A DNA stretch of 64,000 nt from Marinobacter shengliensis (GCF_003007715.1 NZ_PXNO01000023.1:672527-736526), one strand, 5' to 3'. Positions 27,790 through 36,537 are shown, counted from the first letter of the stretch. A program made the numbers and translations. The notes: a model not told the origin generated them from the sequence alone.

Positions 27790-27833
27790 TGTGATTTTGG
27801 TCACTCTATATACGCGCGGGCCTCCGTTATAGT
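27790..27833 (+). promoter_or_regulatory. candidate class II CRP/Vfr-dependent promoter
   Basis: TGTGA-TTTTGG-TCACT at 27790-27805 matches the CRP half-site pair TGTGA-N6-TCACA in nine of ten positions. TATAGT at 27828-27833 is a good -10 with no good -35, and the site centre falls about 42 bases before the expected transcript start, the spacing of class II activation. The likely target is the secreted protein gene at 27968, which would have a leader of about 130 bases. Confidence 0.45.
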
Positions 27834-27967
27834 CTGGTGACGGTCAAAAAGACACATAACGTTACAAAGAATAACGTGGCCGTATGCCAGCACCGAAATA
27901 ACAAAATAAGCGGGCGGCATGAGTCGGCGTCGGAAACTGACTCACAAAAACAATCAGAGACACTAAT

Positions 27968-28861
27968 ATGAAGACGCAAGCGTATGGATACGCTGCCCTT
28001 GCCACGTTCTGCCTGGGTATTTCGCCCGTTGCCCAGGCCGATCTTAAGCCCATTTCAGATGATGCAATGGGCGAGGTGACCGGGCAGGCCTTTATGCAGA
28101 TAGAAAACATTGCCGGCGAAAACCATGACTTTACCCGGATGACCCTGGGTATGGACGTGGAAACGCGAGTCAATGTGGATGATATTCAGGTGGGCCAGAT
28201 TGATGGCGGCACCGATTTTTCAGCAAGCCACCTGGCGTTGGGGCATATCGCCCGTGCCAACGGCGAAGTATTCAATGGCCGAACCTATAATGAAGGTGAG
28301 GTTATTCCCTTTGAGGCCCAGCGGCCTTATATCGAGCTGGCTGAGGATGCCCAGGGCCTGGCGGGCTTCCGTTTGGGGTTCCAGCAGGCGCGGGGTTCGG
28401 TGTCTTCTCATACCACCAGTTTTAGTGGCGCCATGCCCGGCCTGAAGGTACGGGAAGACGAGTCTGGCACCATTTACGATACTGCATTGTTTGCCGGTGA
28501 GGGTGAAACAGCCACGAATTACCGCGCATCCCACATTGGTATTGTGCCCAATGGCGATGAGCCGTTGTCCTGTGTTTCTGGGGTGAACTGCGCGCCGCTC
28601 ACCAACCTGCGCTCCATCATTGTAGGTGACGAAGGTGCGGCAGAGGGCGAGGTAGCCTTCACCGATGGCTTCTTCATCGGGTTCCAGCGTGATGAGAATG
28701 TGGACTGGCAAAGTCTGGATGGCGCCAACACCATCAGCGTGGGTAAGGGGGTGTTCATTAACCTGCCTACGAATATGACAGTGGATTTGAGCCAGTTAAC
28801 GGGTGAGGGTGTAGACCGGTTGCGGACTCATCAGGTGGATATGGGGACGAAGTTGTTTTGA
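27968..28861 (+). CDS. secreted hypothetical protein with LKPISDDAMGEVTGQ motif
   Basis: A 297-residue protein with a Sec signal peptide (MKTQAYGYAALATFCLGISP then VAQA) and a mature N-terminus LKPISDDAMGEVTGQAF. A related short motif with S-D-x-x-M/L-x-x-V-T-G-Q is seen near the N-terminus of exported proteins from marine gammaproteobacteria and pseudomonads (DUF6160-like); the assignment to that group is uncertain. The rest is rich in Gly, Asp and beta-strand-like segments, with two cysteines near residue 203. It has its own promoter region, stands alone, and no function can be given. Confidence 0.75.
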   Translation: MKTQAYGYAALATFCLGISPVAQADLKPISDDAMGEVTGQAFMQIENIAGENHDFTRMTLGMDVETRVNVDDIQVGQIDGGTDFSASHLALGHIARANGEVFNGRTYNEGEVIPFEAQRPYIELAEDAQGLAGFRLGFQQARGSVSSHTTSFSGAMPGLKVREDESGTIYDTALFAGEGETATNYRASHIGIVPNGDEPLSCVSGVNCAPLTNLRSIIVGDEGAAEGEVAFTDGFFIGFQRDENVDWQSLDGANTISVGKGVFINLPTNMTVDLSQLTGEGVDRLRTHQVDMGTKLF

Positions 28862-28871
28862 ATTTTGGTAG

Positions 28872-28901
28872 ACTCCTGCCATTGATCCGTTTGGCAGGAG
28901 T
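28872..28901 (+). promoter_or_regulatory. RNA hairpin covering the sbcB ribosome-binding site
   Basis: ACTCCTGCC at 28872-28880 and GGCAGGAGT at 28893-28901 are perfect nine-base complements with a 12-base loop. The right arm contains AGGAG, the Shine-Dalgarno for the TTG at 28908. In RNA this could act as a translation brake on sbcB, or as the end of the upstream gene's transcript; there is no following T run. Confidence 0.6.
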
Positions 28902-28907
28902 GCTCCC

Positions 28908-30356
28908 TTGATCCGTTCTTTCTACTGGCACGATTACGAAACCTTCGGCGTGGACCCGGTTCATGACCGCCCCTCCCAGTTTGCTGGCGTGCGCACCGAT
29001 GCCGATCTGAACGTGATCGAAGATCCATTGGTGATCTTCTGCAAGCCGACAGACGATTACCTGCCTTCCCCGGAAGCCTGTTTGATTACCGGCATCACCC
29101 CGCAGAAGGCGCTGGAGGATGGCTTCCCGGAAGCGGAATTCATCGCCCAGATCAACGAAGCTTTCAGCCAGCCCGGCACCTGCGCCGTGGGTTACAACAG
29201 CCTGCGTTTTGATGATGAAGTTACCCGCCACACCCTGTACCGAAACCTGCGTGATCCTTACGCCCGGGAATGGCAGAACGGTAACTCCCGCTGGGACATC
29301 ATCGACATGGTGCGCCTGACCTACGCCCTGCGCCCGGAAGGCATCAATTGGCCGAAAAAGGAAGACGGCAGCCCCAGCTTCAAACTGGAAGAGCTGACGG
29401 TCGCCAACGGCATCGCCCACGAGGCTGCCCACGATGCGATGTCTGACGTGCTGGCCACCATCGCCGTGGCCAAGCTGATCAAAGAGAAGCAGCCCAAGCT
29501 GTTTGATTTCGTTCTGAACAATAAAGACAAGCACTCCGCCCGGCAAATGCTGGACACCGCCGCCATGAAACCGGTGTTCCATATTTCTGCCAAGTACCCG
29601 GCCACCCGTGGGTGCTGCGCCCTGGTGGCGCCGGTGGCGGAAAGTCTGAGCAACAAGAACCAGGTGATTGTGTACGACCTGCGGGAAGACCCCACTGAAC
29701 TGATCAACGCCACCGTGGAGCAGATTCGTGAGCGGGTATTTACGTCACAGGCAGAACTGGGTGAGGGCGTAAGCCGTTTTCCGTTGAAAGGTGTGCAGCT
29801 GAACAAATGCCCGGTGCTGGCGCCGGCCAATATGCTGTCAACGCTGGCGCCGGAACGGCTGGCGGAACTGGAGCTGGATGGCGACGTGCTGCGCGCCAAC
29901 CTGGCCAAACTGCGGCAAGCGCCAGACCTGCCAGGCCGCATCGCTCAAGCCTTCGAGCAGGATTTCGCCGGCAGCGACCTGACCGACCCGGACGAACAAC
30001 TCTACGCCGGCGGCTTCATCAGCAAAACCGATCGGGAGAAACTGAACTGGCTGTTAACCCAGCCGGCAGATACCCTGGGCGAGCAAGACGTGAGCTTCGA
30101 AGACGCACGCCTGCCAGACATGTTGTTCCGCTACCGCGCCCGAAATTACCCGGGCACCCTGAGCGGCGAGGAAATGGAACGCTGGGAAGAATTTCGCAGC
30201 CAACGCCTGATGCACCCCAAGCAAGGCTGGCGCTCCCTCGAAGAGTACGGCCGTATCCTGCAAAAACTCGCCGCCGATCCGGAACTCACGCCCAGGAACC
30301 AGCAAATCCTCGAAGACCTACACCTCTACGGCGAATCCCTCATCCCCTACATGTGA
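28908..30356 (+). CDS. sbcB: exodeoxyribonuclease I
   Basis: A 482-residue single-strand-specific 3' to 5' exonuclease acting in recombination and mismatch repair. FYWHDYETFG at residues 5-14 holds the first DEDD acidic pair; RFDDEVTRHTLYRN, WDIIDMVRLTYALRPEG and HEAAHDAMSDVLATIAVAK (with the catalytic His/Asp of exo III) follow. The C-terminal ExoI-specific region to ESLIPYM is complete and length is normal. It starts with TTG at 28908 preceded by GGCAGGAG, which lies in a hairpin. The product is cytoplasmic. Its stop is followed after two bases by a class A repeat shared with a convergent gene. Confidence 0.96.
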   Translation: MIRSFYWHDYETFGVDPVHDRPSQFAGVRTDADLNVIEDPLVIFCKPTDDYLPSPEACLITGITPQKALEDGFPEAEFIAQINEAFSQPGTCAVGYNSLRFDDEVTRHTLYRNLRDPYAREWQNGNSRWDIIDMVRLTYALRPEGINWPKKEDGSPSFKLEELTVANGIAHEAAHDAMSDVLATIAVAKLIKEKQPKLFDFVLNNKDKHSARQMLDTAAMKPVFHISAKYPATRGCCALVAPVAESLSNKNQVIVYDLREDPTELINATVEQIRERVFTSQAELGEGVSRFPLKGVQLNKCPVLAPANMLSTLAPERLAELELDGDVLRANLAKLRQAPDLPGRIAQAFEQDFAGSDLTDPDEQLYAGGFISKTDREKLNWLLTQPADTLGEQDVSFEDARLPDMLFRYRARNYPGTLSGEEMERWEEFRSQRLMHPKQGWRSLEEYGRILQKLAADPELTPRNQQILEDLHLYGESLIPYM

Positions 30357-30358
30357 AA

Positions 30359-30415
30359 TTGGGGTCAGACCCCAAGACATTTGATGCTGCCAAATGTCCG
30401 GGGGTCTGACCCCAA
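30359..30415. repeat. class A palindromic repeat between convergent genes
   Basis: Full 57-base copy sitting two bases after the sbcB stop and three bases after the stop of the minus-strand gene beyond it. It fills the space between two convergent genes almost exactly, which suits a bidirectional transcript end. Confidence 0.9.
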
Positions 30416-30418
30416 CGT

Positions 30419-32422
30419 TTATCTCCGGCGTTGGAAATAGACGCTGAGGTTCTGGCCCATGAGGCTTTGCACTTCGCTGCCCAGGGCCTCGGCCTGGATT
30501 TGGCGTTGTACCGGAGCGGTGGCCAGGCTGTGACCGTCTTCGTCCCGGGCTTTGACCAGTTTCCATTCCACTTCGTTACTGACCAGCGCCAGCAGTTCTT
30601 TGAGCTGGGCGGCGTCTTGTGGGCGGAACCAGCGGTCGCGGCAGCCGCCGAGGCTGTAGAAGTCGTCGTCTTTCAGCAGGTTGGCCCATACCGCGTCTTG
30701 TTTGTTAGCCAGTACCATACGGCGTAGCTGGCGCAGGCTGGTGCGGGTGGGTTGCAGTTGGTGTTCTGCAATCAGTCGGCGGATCTGTTTGTCGCCGGCG
30801 GTTTGCTCGGCCATGCTGGTGTGCATGTGAACGACGGCACCACTGATGGAGGCGCTATTGATGAGCGCTGCCAGGGAAAGCTCGGTCATGGCCGGTGATG
30901 GCAGGCGGCCCACTTCCACCCAATGGACCTGATGGCCATCTGCCACGAAGCGTTGGGCGATGGACCAGGGCCAGAACACGATGTTGTCCATGTTCAGGGT
31001 TTGCGCCATGCGGGTGGCCTTGGCGATGTTGGCCAGGGATTCGTCCACCGCGATCACTTCTACATCGTCCAGGTACTGCGCCAGTTCCATGGCGCGCTGG
31101 CCTGACTGGGCGCCGCACACCAGAATGCGCAGGGTGGCGGGCAGGTTGTCTGTATTCAGGCCAAGTTCCTGGGCCATCACCGCTTTCAAACTGGTTTCGG
31201 TGCGGTAGGCCAGCTGGCTCCACGCTGGCCAGGCCTGTGGCACGTCGGTTTTGGCCAAGCAGAGCTCTTCCGCTTTTTCGTCAAAGTTCTGTTTAATGGC
31301 TTCTTCTTCGGCGCGGCTGTAATAGCTGGCGGCCATCATCGGCTGCATGGCCAGGGGCCAGTCCATCAGGTTCCATTGCCCCAGCTGCATAGCAAAGCTT
31401 TGATGGAACAGGGCACCGTACATGGCGCTGATCATCAGCGAGCCAATCAGGGCCTCTTGCGGTTCGCGCACGGCGAATTGCGCCACAATGCTGTCGTTTA
31501 TCGTGGCCGCCAGGCGCTCTTCATCGTCTTCGGCGGCCAGGGCGTAACCAGTGCGGTCCGCGTACTCGGCAATGGCGAGGCACAGGGGCTGCAGTTCATC
31601 CCGCAGGCTGGCGGTTTGCGCCACTTCCGCCATGATCGCCCGGCGCAGCATCACCACCAGTTCTTCCACGGCGGCGTTGGGCATCAGGGTTTTTTGCAGG
31701 GCCAGAATCAGCAGTTCGTCTTCGGCGGCAGCATCCAGAAACACCTCGGCATTTGGGTTATCCAGATCGTACTGCTGCTGAATGATGGCGCCGACAAACC
31801 GGCCGATTTCCTGGTGCGGCAGCCCGTCTTTGCGGAGCAGGGCGATGGCATCTTGCGCCAGGTCGGTGTCTGCCTTGTGAATCTGCAGGTGCTGCGCGCA
31901 GGTAAGCATGCCGGAATACACCGAATCCCAGCGGGAACCGGTTTGCAGCAGTTTGCGGTAATGCAGGTAGGCCACATCGAATTGGCCCTGCAAGCGCTTG
32001 GCGTGGGCGACACCGCAGAAAGCGGCGGCGGATTGCCGGTCGCATTCCAGCGCCCGCAGGAAGTATTCCTCCGCCAGGGCCGGGCGCTCGCTCTTCAGCG
32101 CCCAGTAACCCAGGTTGCAGTACTGCTGCGCTTGCCCAGGCTGGCTGTTCAGGCTGGCATTGAACAGCGCATGGGCTTTCTCCAGCTGGCCGTCGTCCAT
32201 CTCCACCCGGCCCAGCAGGCCAAGGGCCGCCGCGTTTTCCGGCTCCAGCGCCAGCGCCTGGTCCAGGTACTCCCGGCATTCAAACCGCGCCTTCAGCCGC
32301 TGCACATAGGAAAGCCCGTTACTGTTGGACTCCCCATACGCCAGATTCGCCTGCAAAACCAACCGCGCCGCCTGCGCCTGAACCGAGCGGGGAAGATGAG
32401 CATTGTGATGTTGTACGTGCAT
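30419..32422 (-). CDS. TPR protein with C-terminal methyltransferase-like domain
   Basis: A 667-residue cytoplasmic protein. Residues ~10-190 contain several tetratricopeptide repeats (for example AAALGLLGRVEMDDGQLEKA and YCNLGYWALKSERPALAEEYF). A helical middle part follows, and around residue 450 a Rossmann-like segment ILVCGAQSGQRAMELAQYL then VEVIAVDESLANIAKATRMA, the motif I/II pattern of class I SAM methyltransferases. The predicted catalytic region lacks a clear motif IV, so activity is uncertain. The start at 32422 follows GAGGTG; the open frame extends upstream only through leader and repeat DNA. Bracketed by class A repeats at both ends, with no operon partner. The target of any methylation is unknown. 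Confidence 0.75.
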   Translation of the reverse strand: MHVQHHNAHLPRSVQAQAARLVLQANLAYGESNSNGLSYVQRLKARFECREYLDQALALEPENAAALGLLGRVEMDDGQLEKAHALFNASLNSQPGQAQQYCNLGYWALKSERPALAEEYFLRALECDRQSAAAFCGVAHAKRLQGQFDVAYLHYRKLLQTGSRWDSVYSGMLTCAQHLQIHKADTDLAQDAIALLRKDGLPHQEIGRFVGAIIQQQYDLDNPNAEVFLDAAAEDELLILALQKTLMPNAAVEELVVMLRRAIMAEVAQTASLRDELQPLCLAIAEYADRTGYALAAEDDEERLAATINDSIVAQFAVREPQEALIGSLMISAMYGALFHQSFAMQLGQWNLMDWPLAMQPMMAASYYSRAEEEAIKQNFDEKAEELCLAKTDVPQAWPAWSQLAYRTETSLKAVMAQELGLNTDNLPATLRILVCGAQSGQRAMELAQYLDDVEVIAVDESLANIAKATRMAQTLNMDNIVFWPWSIAQRFVADGHQVHWVEVGRLPSPAMTELSLAALINSASISGAVVHMHTSMAEQTAGDKQIRRLIAEHQLQPTRTSLRQLRRMVLANKQDAVWANLLKDDDFYSLGGCRDRWFRPQDAAQLKELLALVSNEVEWKLVKARDEDGHSLATAPVQRQIQAEALGSEVQSLMGQNLSVYFQRRR

Positions 32423-32535
32423 GGAACACCTCGTTACCAGCCATGATTCGATGCGGCAAAGGTCTGCAGTTTTTTGACGGTTTGCCGTGCTTTGAGGGAG
32501 GTGTTGCGAAAGGTGTGCCAGTTTGGTGTTTGAAT

Positions 32536-32592
32536 TTGGGGTCAGACCCCAATACATTTGCAGCCTCGAAATGTCTTGGGGTCTGACCCCAA
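32536..32592. repeat. class A palindromic repeat
   Basis: Arms TTGGGGTCAGACCCC and GGGGTCTGACCCCAA with a diverged centre (GCAGCCTCG). It lies between the divergent TPR protein gene and the pRiA4b ORF-3 gene and ends 14 bases before the latter's start. Confidence 0.9.
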
Positions 32593-32606
32593 AAATAGGA
32601 GCGGTT

Positions 32607-34007
32607 ATGAGTGCGCAGGGTAAGGGTGTTTATCAGGTTAAGGTCACGCTTTCTGGCATCAGGCCGCCTATCTGGCGGCGCTTACTGATTTCGCCGGAGG
32701 CGACGTTTCGGGATCTGCACCGGATTACTCAGATTGTCATGGGGTGGCGGGCGTCGCATCTGCATTTGTTTCAGGCGGCCGATGGCAGGCTGATTGGCGA
32801 CCCGGCGGAGGATGAAGATGACATGATGGGGTTTCGGGATGAAACCCGCTTGCGGGTGGGCAGTGTTCTGACGCGGGAAGGCCAGGCCATCAAATATGAG
32901 TATGATTTTGGCGACAGTTGGGAACACCAGGTGAAGCTGGAGAAGATTCTGCCCGAAGGCGATGAAGGACAATTGCCCCGTTGCATAAAAGCCGCCCGCC
33001 AGTGCCCGCCGGAGGATGTGGGTGGGGTGCATGGCTACTATGAGTTTCTGGATGCAATGCATGACCCCGCGCACCCGGAACACGAGGGTGTTAAGGAGTG
33101 GTGGGGCGGGGAGTTTGATCCCGAGTTTGTGAACCTGGAGGACATCAATCAGCTGCTCCCAGAGCGGGATGCCCTGTTTGCGGAGAGCGACGTTGATGCG
33201 CTGCCGCCTGCGGATTTCTTTGGCCTGAGCTCAAGCCAGATGCATGAACTGCTGCAAAGCCCGCTGCATTGTCCGTCTGTGTTCAAGCCGCTGATCAATG
33301 CAAAAACGGTTGATCAGGAACTGGATACTGCACCCATCCTGAAAATGGCAAAGGTACTGGTTAACGAGCTTGGCGAGAAGGGCATTCGCCTGACCGGTAA
33401 AGGTAACCTGCCGCTCAAGCAGGTGAAGGCCATGATTGAGGCCGCCGGCGAGGAGGTTGTGGTGCCGTTTGCCGGGTACGGTTCCGTGCGTTCCGAGGAA
33501 GACATTCTAGGCGTGCAGCTTACCCGTGTGCTCTTGGAGCTGGCCGGCTACACCCGAAAGGAAAAGGGCCGCCTGCTGCTGAAGAAAGCCGCCGCCAAAC
33601 GCCTCGATACCAAAGGCTGGCTAACCCTTTATCAGGACATTTTGGCCGTCACATTCTCTGAATTTAACTGGGCCTGGATGGACCATTACGACGGGCTGGA
33701 CGATATACAAACCGTCGGCCCCTTCTTCTTGTGGCTGCTGGCAGATAAAGGGGGCGACTGGTTGCCGGTTGATGGTTACATAAACGACATGCTGGCGGCC
33801 TTCCCGCAATTGCCACTTTCAGCGCACCCGCGGCCGTATGCCAGCGAAGAACAACAAACCCGCTGGGCACTGGATTCCAGGGTAATCCGCCTGTTCCGGC
33901 TGTTGGGGCTGATTGAGTTAAACCCGGAACGGGTGCTGTTCCGCGAGGAGGGTGAGCAACGGCTTCGGAGAACGGCTTTGTTTGAGGGTGTGTTTGCGAA
34001 GGCTTGA
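32607..34007 (+). CDS. plasmid pRiA4b ORF-3 family protein
   Basis: A 466-residue protein whose first ~190 residues match this family: YQVKVTLSGIRPPIWRRLLIS, FRDLHRITQIVMGW, HLHLF, YEYDFGDSWEHQVKLEKI and GQLPRCIKAARQCPPEDVGG. The domain is common in bacteria, including on plasmids and in mobile regions, but its biochemical role is not known. The remaining ~270 residues are helical without a recognised domain. The start at 32607 has TAGGAG six bases upstream; earlier in-frame codons come from repeat DNA. It stands alone between two class A repeats. Confidence 0.85.
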   Translation: MSAQGKGVYQVKVTLSGIRPPIWRRLLISPEATFRDLHRITQIVMGWRASHLHLFQAADGRLIGDPAEDEDDMMGFRDETRLRVGSVLTREGQAIKYEYDFGDSWEHQVKLEKILPEGDEGQLPRCIKAARQCPPEDVGGVHGYYEFLDAMHDPAHPEHEGVKEWWGGEFDPEFVNLEDINQLLPERDALFAESDVDALPPADFFGLSSSQMHELLQSPLHCPSVFKPLINAKTVDQELDTAPILKMAKVLVNELGEKGIRLTGKGNLPLKQVKAMIEAAGEEVVVPFAGYGSVRSEEDILGVQLTRVLLELAGYTRKEKGRLLLKKAAAKRLDTKGWLTLYQDILAVTFSEFNWAWMDHYDGLDDIQTVGPFFLWLLADKGGDWLPVDGYINDMLAAFPQLPLSAHPRPYASEEQQTRWALDSRVIRLFRLLGLIELNPERVLFREEGEQRLRRTALFEGVFAKA

Positions 34008-34008
34008 G

Positions 34009-34064
34009 TTGGGGGTAGGCCCCCGGACATTTGATGGGGTGAAATGTCTTGGGGTCTGACCCCA
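34009..34064. repeat. class A palindromic repeat, left arm diverged
   Basis: The left arm reads GGGGGTAGGCCCCC while the right arm is the standard GGGGTCTGACCCC, with inner ACATTTGATGGGGTGAAATGT-like core. It starts one base after the previous stop. Confidence 0.85.
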
Positions 34065-34077
34065 GAATGCGGTATTT

Positions 34078-34087
34078 TGTACGTACA
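34078..34087. promoter_or_regulatory. candidate BrnA operator upstream of brnT
   Basis: TGTACGTACA is a perfect ten-base palindrome 19 bases before the brnT start, in the place where ribbon-helix-helix antitoxins normally bind to repress their own operon. This is an inference from position and symmetry. Confidence 0.4.
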
Positions 34088-34106
34088 GAAGTAAATACAG
34101 GGATGT

Positions 34107-34382
34107 ATGATGCGCTTTGAGTGGGATGAGGCAAAGAATGCCCGAAATATCCGAAAGCATGGTATCGATTTTGTGGATGCCGCTGATATTTTTAATCACC
34201 CAATGTTGACGGCTATAGATGATCGTTATGCCTATGGTGAAGAACGTTGGATTGCCATTGGTCTGATCAAGCAGTTTATCGGGGTGGTAGTTTATGTAGA
34301 GAGATGTGGGGACGCTGTCCGGATTATTTCAGCTCGGAAAGCAACTCGTCGGGAGGTAAGGCTCTATGAACAGAACATCTAA
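34107..34382 (+). CDS. brnT: BrnT-family toxin
   Basis: A 91-residue RelE-like ribonuclease toxin. FEWDEAKNARNIRKHGIDF at the N-terminus (W-D-x-x-K-x-x-x-N-x-x-K-H-G), ERWIAIGLI and RIISARKATRREVRLYE at the C-terminus are diagnostic for BrnT. In the known system it cleaves RNA and stops growth when not bound by BrnA. Two ATGs are adjacent (34107 and 34110). It overlaps the antitoxin gene by 17 bases, the reverse-toxin-first order typical of brnTA. Confidence 0.92.
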   Translation: MMRFEWDEAKNARNIRKHGIDFVDAADIFNHPMLTAIDDRYAYGEERWIAIGLIKQFIGVVVYVERCGDAVRIISARKATRREVRLYEQNI

Positions 34383-34620
34383 AACAGACTGGCAACGAAT
34401 GGCAGAACATGGCGACGAGCAAATCGATACCAGCGATATACCGGAGCTGGATGATGCATTCTTCGAGAGGGCTGAACTGCGAGTGCCAGCCAAGCAACCT
34501 GTAACGCTCCGGATAGATGAGGATGTGTTGGCCTGGTTCAAGGCCCAGGGGAAAGGCTATCAAACCCGTATTAACAAATTGCTCAGACAATATATGGAGA
34601 GTCAGGTTAACCGACGGTGA
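34366..34620 (+). CDS. brnA: BrnA-family antitoxin
   Basis: An 84-residue antitoxin with DTSDIPELDDAFFERAELR in the first half, the toxin-binding part, and a C-terminal ribbon-helix-helix region PVTLRIDEDVLAWFKAQGKG then YQTRINKLLRQYM. BrnA neutralises BrnT and represses the operon by DNA binding. A half class A repeat and a symmetric terminator follow its stop before the convergent flagellin gene. Confidence 0.92.
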   Translation: MNRTSKTDWQRMAEHGDEQIDTSDIPELDDAFFERAELRVPAKQPVTLRIDEDVLAWFKAQGKGYQTRINKLLRQYMESQVNRR

Positions 34621-34639
34621 ATGCCGGAGTGCGCAAGTA

Positions 34640-34677
34640 CATTTGAACCAGCGAAATGTCTTGGGGTCTGACCCCAA
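34640..34677. repeat. partial class A repeat
   Basis: Only the right part remains: ACATTT, a diverged centre, AAATGT and GGGGTCTGACCCCAA. It lies 20 bases after the brnA stop. Confidence 0.8.
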
Positions 34678-34681
34678 AAGC

Positions 34682-34713
34682 AAAACGGCCGGGTGATTAG
34701 CCCGGCCGTTTTG
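34682..34713. terminator. bidirectional terminator between brnA and the first flagellin
   Basis: AAAACGGCCGGG at 34682-34693 pairs with CCCGGCCGTTTT at 34701-34712 around a short loop, with A and T tracts on the two sides, so it can end transcripts from both convergent genes. Confidence 0.85.
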
Positions 34714-34729
34714 GTTGTGCTGCAGGAGA

Positions 34730-36205
34730 TTAGCCCTGCAGCAGCTGGAGCACCTGCTGGGGCCTGGCGTTGGCCTGGGCCAGTACAGAGAGGCCAGCCT
34801 GCTGGAGCACCTGGGTGCGGGCCAGTTCGGCGGTTTCTGCGGCGAAGTCGGCATCGCGGATTCGGCTGTTGGAGGCCGAGAGGTTTTCTGAGGTAGTACT
34901 CAGATTGGCGATGGTGGACTCGAAGCGGTTCTGGACCGCGCCCAGCTCGGCTCGGAAGCCGTTGATGGTGTCTATGGCGTAGTCCACTGCGATCATGGCT
35001 CGATCGGCGCCTTCTCGGGTAGAAATATCCAGGAAGTCAGCAGAGAGCGCGTCTATTTCTTGTGAGCCGTCAACCGTGATATCGATAGTGTCGGCATCGA
35101 CGGTCGCCGAGATGTTAACTGAATATTCCTCGCCAAACTGGGATGAGAAGATGATGTTCCGATTGCTTGAGTCGAGGTTTGCCTGGACCCCTGTCCGATT
35201 GGACGCGGCGTTTACTTGGGCAACGATGTCGTTGATTGATGTTGCGCCGAGCACTTCGATGTCCACCGGGTCCTCGTTGCGATCAGACTGGATGCTTATT
35301 GCAAAATCGATTGTATTTCCGGCTTTGAAGTATTCGTCGAGAGTTGTGTCGTTGGACGCTGCGCTGACTGTAAAGCCACTCGGACCGCCGATGTCGGATA
35401 GATCAAAAGCGTATTCCTGGTCGAGACTGTTGCCAATAACGACGGAGCCTGACGCGGAACCCGCTTCAATGGTGATGCCCTGAAGATCCGGGTTATTTCG
35501 GACCTGCTCGCGGAATTGCGCAAGGAAATCTTCCACGCTGTCCGGGTCTGTTACCCTGACGGTACCGATTACCGCAGACCCAAGCGTAATCTCAATTTCG
35601 GATACGCCGGATGCCGGGAAGGCGCCAAGCGCCGCCGAGGCCTCAGTTGGCCCAAGGGCGAGATCAGAGAACAGTTGAGTCTGATCGATGATTGACCCGA
35701 TTTGGCTGCCGCGAGTGTCTAGCCCGCTTACACCAATCGTCTCGCCGGTGTTGGCGCCGACCTGGAAGGTCTGAGTCCTGAAGGTGCCGTCCAGCACCTT
35801 AAGACCATTGAATGAGGTTTGTGAGGCAATGCGGTTTATCTCTTGCAGGCGCTGCTGAACTTCCTGGTTCAGTGCCTCACGATCTGAATTACTGTTGGTG
35901 GCATTAGCAGATTGAACGGCCAGTTCCCGTATCCGCTGCAGGTTGTTGGCGACTTCATCCAGTGCGCCCTCGGCGGTCTGGGCAAGAGAAATGCCGTCGT
36001 TCGCATTTCTTTGAGCCATGTTCAAGCCGGTAATCTGTGACTGGAAGCGCTCAGATATGGCCAGGCCTGCCGCGTCGTCTTTTGCTGAGTTGATCCGTAG
36101 CCCCGAGGAAAGGCGCTGAAGTGCGACATTTGCCTCCCCCTGGGAAGCGTTGAGATTACGCTGAGCATTCAGCGAGGCGATGTTGGTGTTGATAATCTGA
36201 GGCAT
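34730..36205 (-). CDS. fliC: flagellin
   Basis: A 491-residue flagellin, the filament subunit. The N-terminal D0/D1 region ([54 protein letters not shown]) and C-terminal D1/D0 region ([53 protein letters not shown]) are conserved; the middle (~180-395) is variable and longer than in the second flagellin at 38845. It is transcribed away from the other flagellar genes. GGGAGAA precedes the start. A FliA promoter is only weakly visible. Exported by the flagellar type III apparatus. Confidence 0.95.
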   Translation of the reverse strand: MPQIINTNIASLNAQRNLNASQGEANVALQRLSSGLRINSAKDDAAGLAISERFQSQITGLNMAQRNANDGISLAQTAEGALDEVANNLQRIRELAVQSANATNSNSDREALNQEVQQRLQEINRIASQTSFNGLKVLDGTFRTQTFQVGANTGETIGVSGLDTRGSQIGSIIDQTQLFSDLALGPTEASAALGAFPASGVSEIEITLGSAVIGTVRVTDPDSVEDFLAQFREQVRNNPDLQGITIEAGSASGSVVIGNSLDQEYAFDLSDIGGPSGFTVSAASNDTTLDEYFKAGNTIDFAISIQSDRNEDPVDIEVLGATSINDIVAQVNAASNRTGVQANLDSSNRNIIFSSQFGEEYSVNISATVDADTIDITVDGSQEIDALSADFLDISTREGADRAMIAVDYAIDTINGFRAELGAVQNRFESTIANLSTTSENLSASNSRIRDADFAAETAELARTQVLQQAGLSVLAQANARPQQVLQLLQG

Positions 36206-36537
36206 TGTCTATTCTCCCTGCTCAGAGAGGCCGCAACCTCCTGAAAAGAGCTTGCCGGCCAAATTCGTATAATTGCCGTTTTTGTGGTTCAAGCTATTAC
36301 CGTGCCAGAATTGACTTTAGGCCATTAGTTGGCTGTTTTTTAAGGCTTATTTTAGGATTGTAGTATCCCTGGTTACTTTGGATAGGCAACTATTTGACGG
36401 AACCAAAGGGAATAACTTTGCCGGTTTCTTAGAGTGGATGGTGCGTGAGAAGTGTTTGTTGCTATGGCAGAATCTGGCTACCCTTTACCTGTTTCCTAAG
36501 TGTTCTCTTTTTACATTTATCCTTTCCGGAGTATTTC
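36206..36537. promoter_or_regulatory. divergent intergenic region of fliC and maf, weak sigma-28 candidate
   Basis: These 332 bases hold no gene. On the minus strand, TAAAG near 36315-36319 and GGTAATAG near 36294-36301 could form a poor FliA promoter for the first flagellin (the -10 matches only about half of GCCGATAA and the spacing is one base short). The right part is AT-rich and may contain the maf promoter, but I cannot name it. Confidence 0.3.

Noticed and set aside
31376..32446. 356-codon + strand frame opposite the TPR gene
   Set aside because: No ribosome site or domain; the minus strand encodes clear TPR repeats in the same place.
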